Shown here in pieces: positions 39,485 to 48,383 of a stretch of DNA of 64,000 nt. Made by a program: the position numbers and the translations under genes. Each line of letters opens with the position of its first letter. Position 1 is the first letter of the stretch. The stretch is from Roseiarcus sp963737365. Its GTDB lineage: Bacteria > Pseudomonadota > Alphaproteobacteria > Rhizobiales > Beijerinckiaceae. The notes below the pieces were generated by a model. The model saw only the letters and a program-made list of their open reading frames with translations, did not search any database and was not told the DNA's origin. The DNA is taken from NCBI GenBank assembly GCA_963737365.1, contig CAVTSD010000001.1, positions 868,001 through 932,000 of the forward strand, written 5' to 3'.

Positions 39485-39728
39485 CGGCGGACCTTTACTC
39501 GGACTTCCGGTCCGGGGACCTGCAAAGTCATTAGACAGGGTGGGTGTGGGCGCTGACGATTCGAGGGGACGTTGATCGTCAGGGCCGCTCGGCGAAAGTC
39601 GGATCGGGCGATCCAGCGCCGCTAGGTGGAACCCGTGTTGATAAGCGCGGGCCTTGGTTCATAGTCGGGTTTGTAGAATTTTTCAACCGGCATTTTGTGA
39701 CGCGAGACCGGGCCTTCTCCCAGGTACG

Positions 39729-40163
39729 TCAAAATGGCTTCACGACGGCTAAAATCACAATGAGAATCATGAGGACTGTAGGAGCCTCGTTCATGATACG
39801 ATAGAAGCGGGCCGGCCGCTCATTGCGATCCCCGGCAAAACTGCGAACGCAGCGCGCAAAAAAGCCCTGCAGCCCCGCTAAGCCGAGAACCAGTACGAAT
39901 TTTGCCTGCCACCAGCCGTCTCGCCAGTCGCCAGTCAGATAGACGAGGGTAAACCCGGTCAAAAAGACGAGGATCATCGCCGGATTGACGATGGCTTTGA
40001 GGAGCCGCCGCTCCATGACTTTGAAGGTTTCCGACACCTCTGAGCCCTTCGTCGCCTCGGCATGGTAGACAAATAGCCTCGGCAAATAGAGCATCCCGGC
40101 CATCCACGCGATGACCGAAATCACATGCAGAGCCTCAACCCAAAGCAGCATTTGAAACTTCAT
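39729..40163 (-). CDS. hemJ: Protoporphyrinogen IX oxidase HemJ
   Basis: Membrane haem-synthesis enzyme oxidising protoporphyrinogen IX. The 144-aa protein has four hydrophobic segments (WVEALHVISVIAWMAGMLYL, IVNPAMILVFLTGFTLVYL, WQAKFVLVLGLAGLQGFFA, APTVLMILIVILAVVKPF), and conserved His residues in ALHVISV and FVYHAEA as in the family. The rho-hemJ order is common in Hyphomicrobiales; the usual third member, hemE, is absent here. Confidence 0.92.
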   Translation of the reverse strand: MKFQMLLWVEALHVISVIAWMAGMLYLPRLFVYHAEATKGSEVSETFKVMERRLLKAIVNPAMILVFLTGFTLVYLTGDWRDGWWQAKFVLVLGLAGLQGFFARCVRSFAGDRNERPARFYRIMNEAPTVLMILIVILAVVKPF

Positions 40164-40633
40164 TTCCGACGGCGCTTCGCTCGGCCGCTCGAATGGCCAA
40201 GGGGACTAGGCTTAGCGTCGCCCGAGCGCAAGCCGAGCGATCGGGCCTCCAAAATATACAATTAAGATTCTGAACTGTTTCTTCTCTTTAGGGGGCTCGT
40301 TTACGCAAGTTCCATTTCATCCAGAGGGGCGAACAGTCACACGCGCTGTACATCCGCAATCCCGCTAGAGCGGAGCCGCGAGTGGTTAAAAATTCGTTAA
40401 CGAACTCCGACTATGTTCAAACTCCATGCACATTCTGTTCTAGTTGTCCCCGCAATTCATATCCATGTTCGCCGCTGCGGTTAACTTGTCCAAGCATTCG
40501 AGACTGTGTGTCCAGGAACGCACCTTGCCTCTCGGCAACTCACGTTGATGGCCAAGCCGTCCAATTCTACACGCCTGTCCACAAGCCAATCCGCTGGTTA
40601 TAACGGGTTTGCAATTCATTCCTGGAGGCCGCG
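40164..40633. other. Candidate chromosomal replication origin (oriC) region
   Basis: A 470-bp gene-free, relatively AT-rich gap from which hemJ/rho and ppsR-maf-aroE-coaE-dnaQ are transcribed outward. It holds a perfect CtrA-type box (40386-40401), a perfect palindrome TTCGTTAACGAA (40393-40404), another TTAAC (near 40491) and several imperfect DnaA-box-like sequences (CTGTCCACA near 40577, TCATCCAGA near 40318). In Sinorhizobium and Caulobacter the origin lies beside hemE in this same syntenic block. No perfect DnaA box was found, so the call is an inference. Confidence 0.5.
40386..40401. promoter_or_regulatory. CtrA-type box in the candidate origin
   Basis: TTAA-AAATTCG-TTAAC, matching both the TTAA-N7-TTAA core and the extended final C of the Caulobacter CtrA consensus. 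It overlaps the palindrome TTCGTTAACGAA. In Caulobacter, CtrA binding to origin boxes blocks replication initiation. Confidence 0.7.
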
Positions 40634-41467
40634 TTGGGCCGCAGCTATTTCCACCTTCATCTAGTTTCGGACTCGACCGGCGAAACGCTTATCGCGGCCT
40701 CGCGCGCCGCAGCCGCGCAATATCAAGGGGTCGCTTCAATCGAACATGTCTACCCGTTGGTGCGTACTTCGGTCCAACTGGATCGCGTGGTTGCCGAGAT
40801 TGAGAATGCGCCTGGGATCGTCCTTTTCACGCTCGTCGATTCCAACCTTTCCAACCGACTTCAGGCGGGGTGCGAGGCGTCGGGCTCGCCATGCTTGTCC
40901 GTCCTCGAACCGATATTGACGTTGTTCAAATCCTACCTCGGGCAAAACTATACGCCGAGAGCCGGCGCCCAGCACATGCTTAACGCTGACTATTTCAAGA
41001 GGATCGATGCGCTCAACTTCAGCATGATCAATGACGACGGTCAGTCCACCGAAAACCTTGAGCATGCCGATATCGTTCTACTCGGGGTGAGCCGCACATC
41101 GAAGACCCCGACCAGCATCTATCTCGCCAATCGCGGTTACAAGACCGCCAACGTTCCCCTTGTGCCGCGCCTGCCCTTGCCGAAAGCAATCGACTACCTC
41201 CGCCGTCCGTTGATCGTCGGCCTCATTGCTTCGGCTGACCGCATCGTGCAGATCCGACAAAACCGGCTTCTGTCGCTCAACGCGAACTCGCAGACCGATT
41301 ACGTCGACCGCATCGCGGTGGCCGAGGAGATCGCAGCCTCGCGCCGCTTGTTCGCGGAGCGAGGCTGGCCCACCATCGACGTGACGCGGCGTTCGATCGA
41401 AGAGACGGCCGCGGCGGTGCTTGATCTCTATCGTGAGCATCGCCTCAAATTCATCGCCAGCGGGTGA
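40634..41467 (+). CDS. ppsR: Bifunctional pyruvate,phosphate dikinase/PEP synthase regulatory protein (DUF299)
   Basis: ADP-dependent kinase and Pi-dependent phosphorylase that switches PEP synthase or PPDK off and on. The 277-aa protein has the N-terminal FHLHLVSDSTGETLIAASRA and the nucleotide-binding loop IVLLGVSRTSKTPTSIYLA near residue 150, then GYKTANVPLVP. It starts with TTG 40634; CTGGAGG lies 5 nt upstream. It may target PPDK or PEP synthase; neither gene is in the window. Confidence 0.95.
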   Translation: MGRSYFHLHLVSDSTGETLIAASRAAAAQYQGVASIEHVYPLVRTSVQLDRVVAEIENAPGIVLFTLVDSNLSNRLQAGCEASGSPCLSVLEPILTLFKSYLGQNYTPRAGAQHMLNADYFKRIDALNFSMINDDGQSTENLEHADIVLLGVSRTSKTPTSIYLANRGYKTANVPLVPRLPLPKAIDYLRRPLIVGLIASADRIVQIRQNRLLSLNANSQTDYVDRIAVAEEIAASRRLFAERGWPTIDVTRRSIEETAAAVLDLYREHRLKFIASG

Positions 41468-41470
41468 CGG

Positions 41471-42103
41471 ATGCAGACGACCGCCTGGCCGTCGCTGTGG
41501 CGCGGCGCCGGACCGCTGATTCTGGCTTCGGCGAGCGAAAGCCGCCGCGCCTTATTCTCGGCGGCAGGACTGGAAGCTGAGGTCCTCGCGCCCAAGGTCC
41601 GCGAGCGCGAACTCGAAGATCGCTATCTCGCCGGCGACGGCTCGCTCGAAGATTTGCCCGTCAAGCTGGCCGAAGCCAAAGCGCTCGCGGTCAGCGCAAT
41701 GCGCCCAGACGCTTATTGCGTCGGCGCCGATCAGACGCTCACGCTCGGAGGCAGGATTTTTCACAAGTCTCGCGACTTAGCCGAGGGGACGCGAACGCTG
41801 GCCGCATTATCCGGCAAGACGCATCGCCTGACCTCGGCCTTCTGCGTCGCCCGCGCTGGACAAACGCTGGTCGTCCACAGAGATCATGCCGACCTTCGGA
41901 TGCGAGCCCTCGATCCCGGCGAGATTTCGCGTTATCTCGAACGCGCCGGACCCGGCGTGCTCTCGTCGGTCGGCGTGTATCAGGGCGAGGGCCTCGGAAT
42001 TCACCTGTTCGAACATATTGAGGGGGATCATTCCGTTGTCCTCGGACTGCCGATGTTGAGCCTCCTTGCTTGGTTGCGCCGAGAGAATCTGATCTCGCTA
42101 TGA
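41471..42103 (+). CDS. maf: Maf family nucleoside triphosphate pyrophosphatase
   Basis: House-cleaning enzyme hydrolysing noncanonical or pyrimidine nucleoside triphosphates. The 210-aa protein has the family N-terminus LILASASESRRALFSAAGLE, a catalytic Asp motif (YCVGADQTLTLGGRIF) near residue 80 and SSVGVYQGEGLGIHLF, EGDHSVVLGLPM. It starts 4 bp after ppsR and overlaps aroE by 4 bp (ATGA). Confidence 0.93.
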   Translation: MQTTAWPSLWRGAGPLILASASESRRALFSAAGLEAEVLAPKVRERELEDRYLAGDGSLEDLPVKLAEAKALAVSAMRPDAYCVGADQTLTLGGRIFHKSRDLAEGTRTLAALSGKTHRLTSAFCVARAGQTLVVHRDHADLRMRALDPGEISRYLERAGPGVLSSVGVYQGEGLGIHLFEHIEGDHSVVLGLPMLSLLAWLRRENLISL

Positions 42104-42960
42104 TCAATACGAGCGCGCCGCGCGCGGGGGTCGTTGGCTGGCCGATCGAGCACTCGCGGTCGCCCACGATCCATCAATACTGGCTCAAGGAATTCGGCAT
42201 TCCCGGAACTTACGAGAAGTTCGCCATCCGACCGGAAGACTTTCGTCAGTTCGCCGACAAGATCGGCAAAAACGGATTCCTTGGCGCTAACGTCACCGCG
42301 CCCCACAAGGAAGCAGCGTTCGACGCTTGCGACCGCAGGACGGAGGTCGCGGACGCTCTGGGCGCGGTCAACACCCTATGGCGAGAAGAGGGACGGCTGT
42401 GGGGCGACAATACCGACGTCGCCGGATTCCTGGCCAACCTCGACGAGGCGACGCCGGGCTGGGATGAGCGAAAAAAGGTCGCCGTGGTCATCGGCGCGGG
42501 CGGAGCGTCGCGCGGAATCATTTATGCTTTGGCGTGGCGCGGCTTTGAGCGCATTGCGGTCGTCAACCGAACGCGAGCCCGAGGGGAGGCGCTGGCCCGG
42601 CATTTTGGCGGCGCGACCGTCTCGACGCCCTGGGGCGATCTGAAGACGGAATTGTCTGAGGCGGATCTGCTCGTTAACGCGAGCTCGCTTGGGATGGTCG
42701 GACAGCCGCCGCTTGAGGTGGAGGTCGGCGCTCTTCCGGGGCGAGCCGTGGTCGCCGACGCGGTCTATGTTCCGTTGCGCACCCCGCTCATCGAAGCCGC
42801 GGGAGCGCGAGGACTGCGCGTCGCGGAGGGGCTGGGCATGCTGCTCCACCAGGCCGCCCCCGCCTTCGCGCGCTGGTTCGGCGCGCGACCAGTCGTGACG
42901 TCAGAGCTGCGCGCGCTGGTCGAAGCCGAGGTCGTCGGGACCTATGAGGCGGCGCGGTGA
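42100..42960 (+). CDS. aroE: Shikimate dehydrogenase AroE
   Basis: NADPH-dependent reduction of 3-dehydroshikimate in the shikimate pathway. The 286-aa product (ATG 42100, overlapping the maf stop) has GWPIEHSRSPTIHQYWL, the catalytic-lysine motif NVTAPHKEAAFDACDRR, NTLWREEGRLWGDNTDVAGF and the NADP motif VIGAGGASRGIIYAL with VVNRTRARGEAL. The overlap with coaE is 4 bp. Confidence 0.95.
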   Translation: MINTSAPRAGVVGWPIEHSRSPTIHQYWLKEFGIPGTYEKFAIRPEDFRQFADKIGKNGFLGANVTAPHKEAAFDACDRRTEVADALGAVNTLWREEGRLWGDNTDVAGFLANLDEATPGWDERKKVAVVIGAGGASRGIIYALAWRGFERIAVVNRTRARGEALARHFGGATVSTPWGDLKTELSEADLLVNASSLGMVGQPPLEVEVGALPGRAVVADAVYVPLRTPLIEAAGARGLRVAEGLGMLLHQAAPAFARWFGARPVVTSELRALVEAEVVGTYEAAR

Positions 42961-43565
42961 TCATTGCCGGGCTGACTGGCTCGATTGCGATGGGGAAATC
43001 GACCGTCGCCGGCATGTTCGCCGAGCATGGCGTTCCGACCTTCGACGCCGATGACGCCGTTCGCGCCTTCTACGCCGGAGATGGAGCGAGCGCGGTCGAG
43101 GCGGCGTTTCCGGGCGTCTTGGTCTCGGGCCAGGTTGACCGCGCGCTCCTCGGATCGCGGGTGTTGGGCAACCCAGAGGCGCTGAAGCGCCTTGAAGGGC
43201 TCGTGCATCCAGCGGCCGCTCAAGCGCGCCTTTGTTTTGTCGAGCGCGCGACCGCCGAAGGCCGGCGCCTCGTCATCGTCGACGTGCCCTTGCTGTTCGA
43301 GACCGGCGGGGAAGCTGGTGTTGACCTCGTGATCGTCGTCACCGCTCCGGCCTCCATCCAGCGCGCTCGTGCGCTCGCGCGCGCAGGCATGACAGAGGCC
43401 AAACTCGAGGCCATCCTTTCTCGCCAAATGTCCGACGCCGAGAAAAGGCGCCTGGCGCACTTTATCATCGACACCGGCGGGAGGCTCGAGATGACGCGCG
43501 CCACCGTCGCCCAGTTCATGCGTTCAACCGCGGCGATGGCGGGAGGTCGAACCCGCCATGCGTGA
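42957..43565 (+). CDS. coaE: Dephospho-CoA kinase CoaE
   Basis: Last step of coenzyme A synthesis. The 202-aa protein starts at GTG 42957 (MIIAGLTGSIAMGKSTVAGM; P-loop GSIAMGKST), with FDADDAVRAFY, HPAAAQARL and VDVPLLFETGGEAGVDLVIV. It overlaps both neighbours: aroE by 4 bp and dnaQ by 8 bp. Confidence 0.95.
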   Translation: MIIAGLTGSIAMGKSTVAGMFAEHGVPTFDADDAVRAFYAGDGASAVEAAFPGVLVSGQVDRALLGSRVLGNPEALKRLEGLVHPAAAQARLCFVERATAEGRRLVIVDVPLLFETGGEAGVDLVIVVTAPASIQRARALARAGMTEAKLEAILSRQMSDAEKRRLAHFIIDTGGRLEMTRATVAQFMRSTAAMAGGRTRHA

Positions 43566-44265
43566 AATCGTGCTCGACACGGAAACGACAGGTCTCGATC
43601 CCGCGGACGGGCATCGGGTGCTGGAAATCGGCGCGGTCGAGATCGTGCACCAGAGCCTGACGGGCAACGTCTTTCACACGCTTATCAACCCCGAGCGCGA
43701 TATCCCTCAGGATGCAGCGCGAGTCCATGGTCACACAGCCGAGGTTCTCAAGGACAAGCCGGTCTTTGCGCACATCGTCAACGATTTTCTCGCTTTCATC
43801 GGCGACTCGAAGCTCGTCATCCACAATGCCGAGTTTGATGTGCGCTTCGTGAATGCGGAGCTGGCGAGGCTCGGGCTCGCCACGATCGCCATGGACCGGG
43901 TCGTCGACACGCTGGCGCTCGCAAGAAAAAAGCACCCGGGGGCGCCGGCCAGCCTCGACGCCCTTTGCGATCGCTACCGCATCGACCGCTCGCGGCGGGT
44001 TCGCCACGGCGCGCTTTTGGACGCGGAGATCCTGGTCGAGGTCTATTGCGAGTTGATGGGAGGCCGCCAGCGGTCGCTTCTCTTGGGCGATGTGGCTGAG
44101 GTCGCCGAAGCGGTGGCGGTAGCGCTTGCTCCGCGCTATAGCGAGCGCCCGCAACGACAATCTTTGCTCGCGCTAGCTGAAATAAACGCGCACACCAAAT
44201 TTATTGAAGGTTTCGGCGGCGACGCGATCTGGCTTCGCTATCTTGCTGAGTCGGCGCCGGCGTGA
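43558..44265 (+). CDS. dnaQ: DNA polymerase III epsilon subunit DnaQ
   Basis: 3'-5' proofreading exonuclease of the replicative polymerase. The 235-aa protein has ExoI VLDTETTGLDP at residues 5-15, HRVLEIGAVEIV, ExoII VIHNAEFDVRFVNAEL near residue 90, and ExoIII with RHGALLDAEILVEVY near residue 158, i.e. the DEDDh set. The C-terminal segment would bind the polymerase subunit. It converges on secB with an 18-bp gap. Confidence 0.95.
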   Translation: MREIVLDTETTGLDPADGHRVLEIGAVEIVHQSLTGNVFHTLINPERDIPQDAARVHGHTAEVLKDKPVFAHIVNDFLAFIGDSKLVIHNAEFDVRFVNAELARLGLATIAMDRVVDTLALARKKHPGAPASLDALCDRYRIDRSRRVRHGALLDAEILVEVYCELMGGRQRSLLLGDVAEVAEAVAVALAPRYSERPQRQSLLALAEINAHTKFIEGFGGDAIWLRYLAESAPA

Positions 44266-44283
44266 CTTCGTTACGATGAAAGA

Positions 44284-44769
44284 TCAGGCGGTCTGTTGCT
44301 GCAATTGACCGCCGGCTGCAGCCAGCCGCTGCAGATAGAGCGCCTGAAAATCGATCGGGTCGATAAAGAGCGGCGGATAGGACCCGCCGCGCACCGCGTC
44401 CGCAACGATCTGTCGCGCGAACGGGAACAGAATTCGCGGGCCTTCGATCATGACCACCGGCTGAACCTGCTCGGCTGGAAAATTCTCCACCCGAAATACG
44501 CCCGCATAGTTGAGCTCGAACTTGAACATCGTATCGGCGCCCTGGCCAGCGCCGCCTTCGAGCATAAGGCTGACCTCGTAGTCAGTGGCGGCAAGCTGCC
44601 GCGCATTGACATTGATTTGGATCGAGATGTTGGGCTGTGTTTGCTGTGGACCCAAGGTGCGGGGAGCATTCGGGTTCTCGAACGAAAAATCCTTCGTATA
44701 TTGCGCGAGAACCGAGAACTTCGGACCGGCTTGCGGCGTGTCAGCGCCATTGCCGTTCTGTTCAGCCAT
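44284..44769 (-). CDS. secB: Protein-export chaperone SecB
   Basis: Tetrameric cytosolic chaperone that delivers unfolded preproteins to SecA. The 161-aa protein has PKFSVLAQYTKDFSFENPNA near residue 18, NISIQINVNARQLAATDYEV, and ILFPFARQIVADAVRGGSYP with PLFIDPIDFQALYLQR. ATG 44769 (MAEQNGNGAD) is chosen: GAGGAG is nine nt upstream; an in-frame TTG two codons earlier is less likely. Confidence 0.96.
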   Translation of the reverse strand: MAEQNGNGADTPQAGPKFSVLAQYTKDFSFENPNAPRTLGPQQTQPNISIQINVNARQLAATDYEVSLMLEGGAGQGADTMFKFELNYAGVFRVENFPAEQVQPVVMIEGPRILFPFARQIVADAVRGGSYPPLFIDPIDFQALYLQRLAAAGGQLQQQTA

Positions 44770-44817
44770 GGTCAAAAGCTCCTCGAACGCGACCCCGAAC
44801 GCCTTTTTGCGATCATT

Positions 44818-44848
44818 TAGGCGACCCGAACCTGGGCGGGGTCGCCTA
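44818..44848 (-). terminator. Perfect 10-bp stem hairpin downstream of mltB
   Basis: TAGGCGACCC and GGGTCGCCTA flank an 11-nt loop between the mltB stop (44890) and the secB start (44769), both on the minus strand. It is followed by AAATGATCG rather than a T-run, so it could be a terminator with a weak tail or an mRNA-stability structure in front of secB. Confidence 0.55.
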
Positions 44849-44889
44849 GCATGGCGTCACTATCCAAACAAGCGCGCCGCCGCCGCTTA

Positions 44890-46155
44890 TCAATGTGACG
44901 CGCTAATCCGGCTGAGCAGCGCCTGATTGGCATAGCCGTCGGGCAGGAAGCCATTGCGCTCCTGGTAGGCGGACACGGCCGAGCGCAACGTATCGCCGAT
45001 TTTTCCGTCGATCTTGCCGACGTCGTAGCCCATTCCTTGCAGTTTAGTTTGCAGCTTCTGTATCTGGGCCGCGGTCAAAGGGCGATCGTGGGTTGGCCAT
45101 TGAGCAACGAGTCCCGCGCGGCCCGCGACGGCGTCGCCAAGCAAACCGACGGAAAGCGCATAGGCCGTCGAATTGTCGTAAGTCTTGATCGCGTCGAAGT
45201 TGCTGGTGACGAGAAAGACCGGCGCATTGAGACCGGCGAGGATCAATAGCCGCCCCTCGCCCGATTCCGGCAAGGGCGAACCGTCGGCCTTCGTCACACC
45301 CCGGGCCGTGAAGGAGGAGAACGCTGCTTGCGCCGACGAGTTGGCCGCCGTCAATGCGAACTTCGCCGGGAGGCGAACCTCGAAGCCCCAGGGCAGGTCC
45401 TTGGTCCAGCCATGTTTCGCCAAATAATTCGCTGTCGAGCCGATCGCGTCGGCTTCACTCGTCCAGATGTCGCGTCGATCATGTCGCTGAAACGCAACCG
45501 CGTAGCTCAAGTAGCTCGACGGCATGAACTGCGTCTGTCCCATCGCGCCCGCCCAGGAGCCGCGCATGAGGGAAGGCGCGATGTCTCCCTCCTCGAGGAT
45601 GACAAGCGCTGAAAGCAGTTCGTCCCGGAAATAATCGCCCTGAAAGTGGACGTAGGCGAGGCTGGCGAGGGAGCGAATGATGCTGTTCGAGCCGGCAAAG
45701 CCGCCGAAGTCTGTCTCCAGCCCCCACACCCCAAGGATCACGGCGTCGTCAACGCCGTAAAGATCTTTAGCGCTTGCGAGCCACAAGGCTTCCGAGCGCG
45801 CTTTGTCACGGCCGCGCTGAATACGATCCGCCGACACGGCGCCTGCGACGTAGTCCCAAATTGGACGCACGAACTCAGGCTGGGATTTCCCGCTTGCAAG
45901 GACCGTGGGATCGAAGGTGACGCCGGCGAAAGCGCTGTCGAACGTGGCGCGGGACACGCCCCGCGCTTCGGCAAGCGGCCAGAGTGTTTCAATAAATTCG
46001 CGGAAAGCAGCCTGCTGAGACACGGCGCCTTTTGGGGTGGCCGCAGCGCCCGCCGAAAAAACGAGTCCTGACAAAGCAAGCGCGACAATAAAGGCGCGCA
46101 GCAGAGTGAGCGGAGCGCCCCGAACCGAAGGGGATTGTCGTCGCAGTTTGGCCAT
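44890..46155 (-). CDS. Lytic murein transglycosylase (MltB/SLT_2 type) with peptidoglycan-binding domain
   Basis: Cleaves peptidoglycan glycan strands to anhydro products. From ATG 46155 it has 421 aa: signal peptide (LLRAFIVALALSGLVFSAGA), FREFIETLWPLAEARGVS, catalytic glutamate motif ILGVWGLETDFGGFAGS near residue 135, GQTQFMPSSYLSYAV, and a C-terminal peptidoglycan-binding repeat (LQTKLQGMGYDVGKIDGKIG, SAVSAYQERNGFLPDGYA). No lipobox cysteine was seen, so it is probably periplasmic. Confidence 0.93.
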   Translation of the reverse strand: MAKLRRQSPSVRGAPLTLLRAFIVALALSGLVFSAGAAATPKGAVSQQAAFREFIETLWPLAEARGVSRATFDSAFAGVTFDPTVLASGKSQPEFVRPIWDYVAGAVSADRIQRGRDKARSEALWLASAKDLYGVDDAVILGVWGLETDFGGFAGSNSIIRSLASLAYVHFQGDYFRDELLSALVILEEGDIAPSLMRGSWAGAMGQTQFMPSSYLSYAVAFQRHDRRDIWTSEADAIGSTANYLAKHGWTKDLPWGFEVRLPAKFALTAANSSAQAAFSSFTARGVTKADGSPLPESGEGRLLILAGLNAPVFLVTSNFDAIKTYDNSTAYALSVGLLGDAVAGRAGLVAQWPTHDRPLTAAQIQKLQTKLQGMGYDVGKIDGKIGDTLRSAVSAYQERNGFLPDGYANQALLSRISASH

Positions 46156-46242
46156 GTTCGAGCGGCGCCCGAGAGGTCTAGAGGCTGCGCCAAAATGGGT
46201 AAAAAGCAACCACTGAGTTGAGAAACGAGCGAAATAGCAAAG

Positions 46243-47043
46243 TCAGGTGTTGATTTCGCTAGGTCGCGGCATCGAGACGATATTATAGCCCGCGTCGACG
46301 AAGTGGATCTCGCCCGTCACCCCCTCCGAGAGGCCCGAAAGCAGGTAAACAGCGGCGCCGCCAATGTTTTCAATCGTGACCGTGCGCCGGAGAGGCGAAT
46401 GCTCGCGCTGGAAGTTGAACATGAAGCGTGCGTCGGCGATTCCCGCGCCCGCCAAAGTCCGGACCGGTCCGGCGGAGATCGCGTTGATGCGAATGTTGTC
46501 CGGGCCATAGTCCGCGGCCAGGTATCGGACGCTCGCCTCCAAGGCCGCTTTGGCGACGCCCATGACATTGTAGTTGGGCACGACGCGCGTTGAACCGCCA
46601 AAGGTGAGGGTCAGCATCGCCCCGCCCGAAGGCATAAGCAGAGCGGCGCGTTTTGCGACCTCGGCGAACGAAAACGCCGAGATGACCATCGTCCGGGTGA
46701 AGTTCTCTCTCGTCGTATCGGCGTAGCGGCCCCTCAACTCGTTGCGATCGGAAAAGCCTATGCAATGGACGAGGAAGTCGAGCGTGCTCCAAACATTTGT
46801 GAGGCCGGAGAACATCGCGTCGACCGAATTCAGGTCCTCGACGTCGCATCGGTAAACATGATCGGCGGCGCTGAGCTCCTCGGCCAATGGCGCAACGCGT
46901 TTGCCGAGCGCATCGTTCTGGTAGGTGAAGGCCAGCTCGGCGCCTTCGCCGGCCAAAGCCTTGGCGATGCCCCAAGCGATCGAGTGATCATTCGCGACGC
47001 CCATGATCAGGCCGCGTTTACCGCTCATCAAGCCAGATCTCAT
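46243..47043 (-). CDS. fabI: Enoyl-[acyl-carrier-protein] reductase (NADH) FabI
   Basis: Last reductive step of each fatty-acid elongation cycle. The 266-aa protein has MSGKRGLIMGVANDHSIAWG (NADH motif without GxGxxG), FLVHCIGFSDRNELRGRY, the catalytic Tyr-Lys pair in YNVMGVAKAALEASVRYLA near residue 158, and PVRTLAGAGIADA. It is third in a fabA-fabB-fabI run typical of Hyphomicrobiales. ATG 47043 is taken over ATG 47028 on family length. Confidence 0.95.
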   Translation of the reverse strand: MRSGLMSGKRGLIMGVANDHSIAWGIAKALAGEGAELAFTYQNDALGKRVAPLAEELSAADHVYRCDVEDLNSVDAMFSGLTNVWSTLDFLVHCIGFSDRNELRGRYADTTRENFTRTMVISAFSFAEVAKRAALLMPSGGAMLTLTFGGSTRVVPNYNVMGVAKAALEASVRYLAADYGPDNIRINAISAGPVRTLAGAGIADARFMFNFQREHSPLRRTVTIENIGGAAVYLLSGLSEGVTGEIHFVDAGYNIVSMPRPSEINT

Positions 47044-47121
47044 GGGCGCGCTCGTGATCGATTTTCTAACAGTTGCGAGGGGAGTTAAGCGAGTTGCGAG
47101 GATAGGAATAGGCTTGGGCGT

Positions 47122-48345
47122 TCAGGCGTCCACGTGCTTGAAGACAAGCGTCGCGTTTGTCCCGCCAAAACCGAACGAGTTCGAAAGCGCCGAACGCAAT
47201 TTCACGTTGTCGCGGCGCGCGCGCACGATCGGCATGTCCGTGAAAGCCGGGTCGATCTCATCGATATGAGCGCTCTCGCAGATGAAGCCGTTCTGCATCA
47301 TCAGTAGGGAATAAATCGCCTCGTGCGCGCCGGTCGCCCCTTGAGAATGTCCGGTCAGAGACTTGGTCGCCGAGATCGGCGGACATTTGTCGCCTGAGCC
47401 GAAGACCGCGCGCACCGCCTCGATCTCCTTGAGGTCGCCGATCGGGGTCGAAGTCGCATGCGGGTTGATATAGTCGATCGGGATCTTAACCCCGCTGAGC
47501 GCCTGACGCATGCACCGGGCGGCGCCCTCGCCGGAAGGGGCGACCATGTCGTGCCCGTCCGAGGTCGCGCCGTAGCCGACGATCTCGCCATAGATCCTGG
47601 CGCCGCGCGCCTTGGCCCGCTCGTATTCCTCAAGCACCAAAACGCCAGCGCCGGCCGAAATAACAAATCCGTCCCGATGTTTGTCGTAGGCCCTGGAAGC
47701 GCGCGAGGGCGTGTCGTTGTAGGCGGACGATAGCGCGCCCATCGCGTCGAACAGCACCGACAGGGTCCAATCGAGTTCCTCACACCCTCCGGCAAACATC
47801 ACGTCCTGCCGATTGCTCAGGATTTGCTCGTACGCCGCGCCGATGCAGTGATTGGACGTCGCGCAGGCGGAGGAGATCGAATAGCTGACCCCCTTGATCT
47901 TGAACCAGGTTGAAAGCGTGGCCGACGCTGTCGAGGACATGGCTTTCGGCACTGCGAAGGGACCGACGCGTTTGGGGCCCTTCGTGCGGGCGGTGTCAGC
48001 GGCCTCGACGATGGCGCGCGTCGAGGGACCGCCCGAGCCCATGATGATGCCGGTGCGCTCATTGGAGACTTCGTCTGGCGCAAGACCGCTGTCCACGATC
48101 GCCTGATCCATCGCCACATGGTTCCATGCGGTTCCGCCGCCGTGGAACCGCATCGCCCTCCGATCGATGACGTCCTCGGCGCGGAGCGTTGGCGCTCCAT
48201 GGACGTGCGAGCGAAAGCCGAGCTCGGCAAGGCGAGCGGCGTGCGTGATCCCCGATCGTCCTGCGTGAAGGCTGGCGACGACTTCCTGCGCATTGCTTCC
48301 GATTGAGGAAACGATGCCCATGCCGGTGACAACGACACGTCTCAT
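47122..48345 (-). CDS. fabB: 3-oxoacyl-[acyl-carrier-protein] synthase I FabB
   Basis: Elongating ketoacyl-ACP synthase needed for unsaturated fatty acids. The 407-aa protein has RRVVVTGMGIVSSIGSNAQE, the active-site Cys in SISSACATSNHCIG near residue 163, His in NPHATSTPIGD and KSLTGHSQGATGAHE, and FGFGGTNATLVFKH. It lies between fabA and fabI on the same strand. Confidence 0.96.
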   Translation of the reverse strand: MRRVVVTGMGIVSSIGSNAQEVVASLHAGRSGITHAARLAELGFRSHVHGAPTLRAEDVIDRRAMRFHGGGTAWNHVAMDQAIVDSGLAPDEVSNERTGIIMGSGGPSTRAIVEAADTARTKGPKRVGPFAVPKAMSSTASATLSTWFKIKGVSYSISSACATSNHCIGAAYEQILSNRQDVMFAGGCEELDWTLSVLFDAMGALSSAYNDTPSRASRAYDKHRDGFVISAGAGVLVLEEYERAKARGARIYGEIVGYGATSDGHDMVAPSGEGAARCMRQALSGVKIPIDYINPHATSTPIGDLKEIEAVRAVFGSGDKCPPISATKSLTGHSQGATGAHEAIYSLLMMQNGFICESAHIDEIDPAFTDMPIVRARRDNVKLRSALSNSFGFGGTNATLVFKHVDA

Positions 48346-48383
48346 TCTCTTGTCCCTACCGCCGACTAGCGAGATCCGAGAGG

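Noticed and set aside
40570..40590. CTGTCCACA as a true DnaA box
   Set aside because: Two mismatches to TTATCCACA; counted only as weak support for the origin call.
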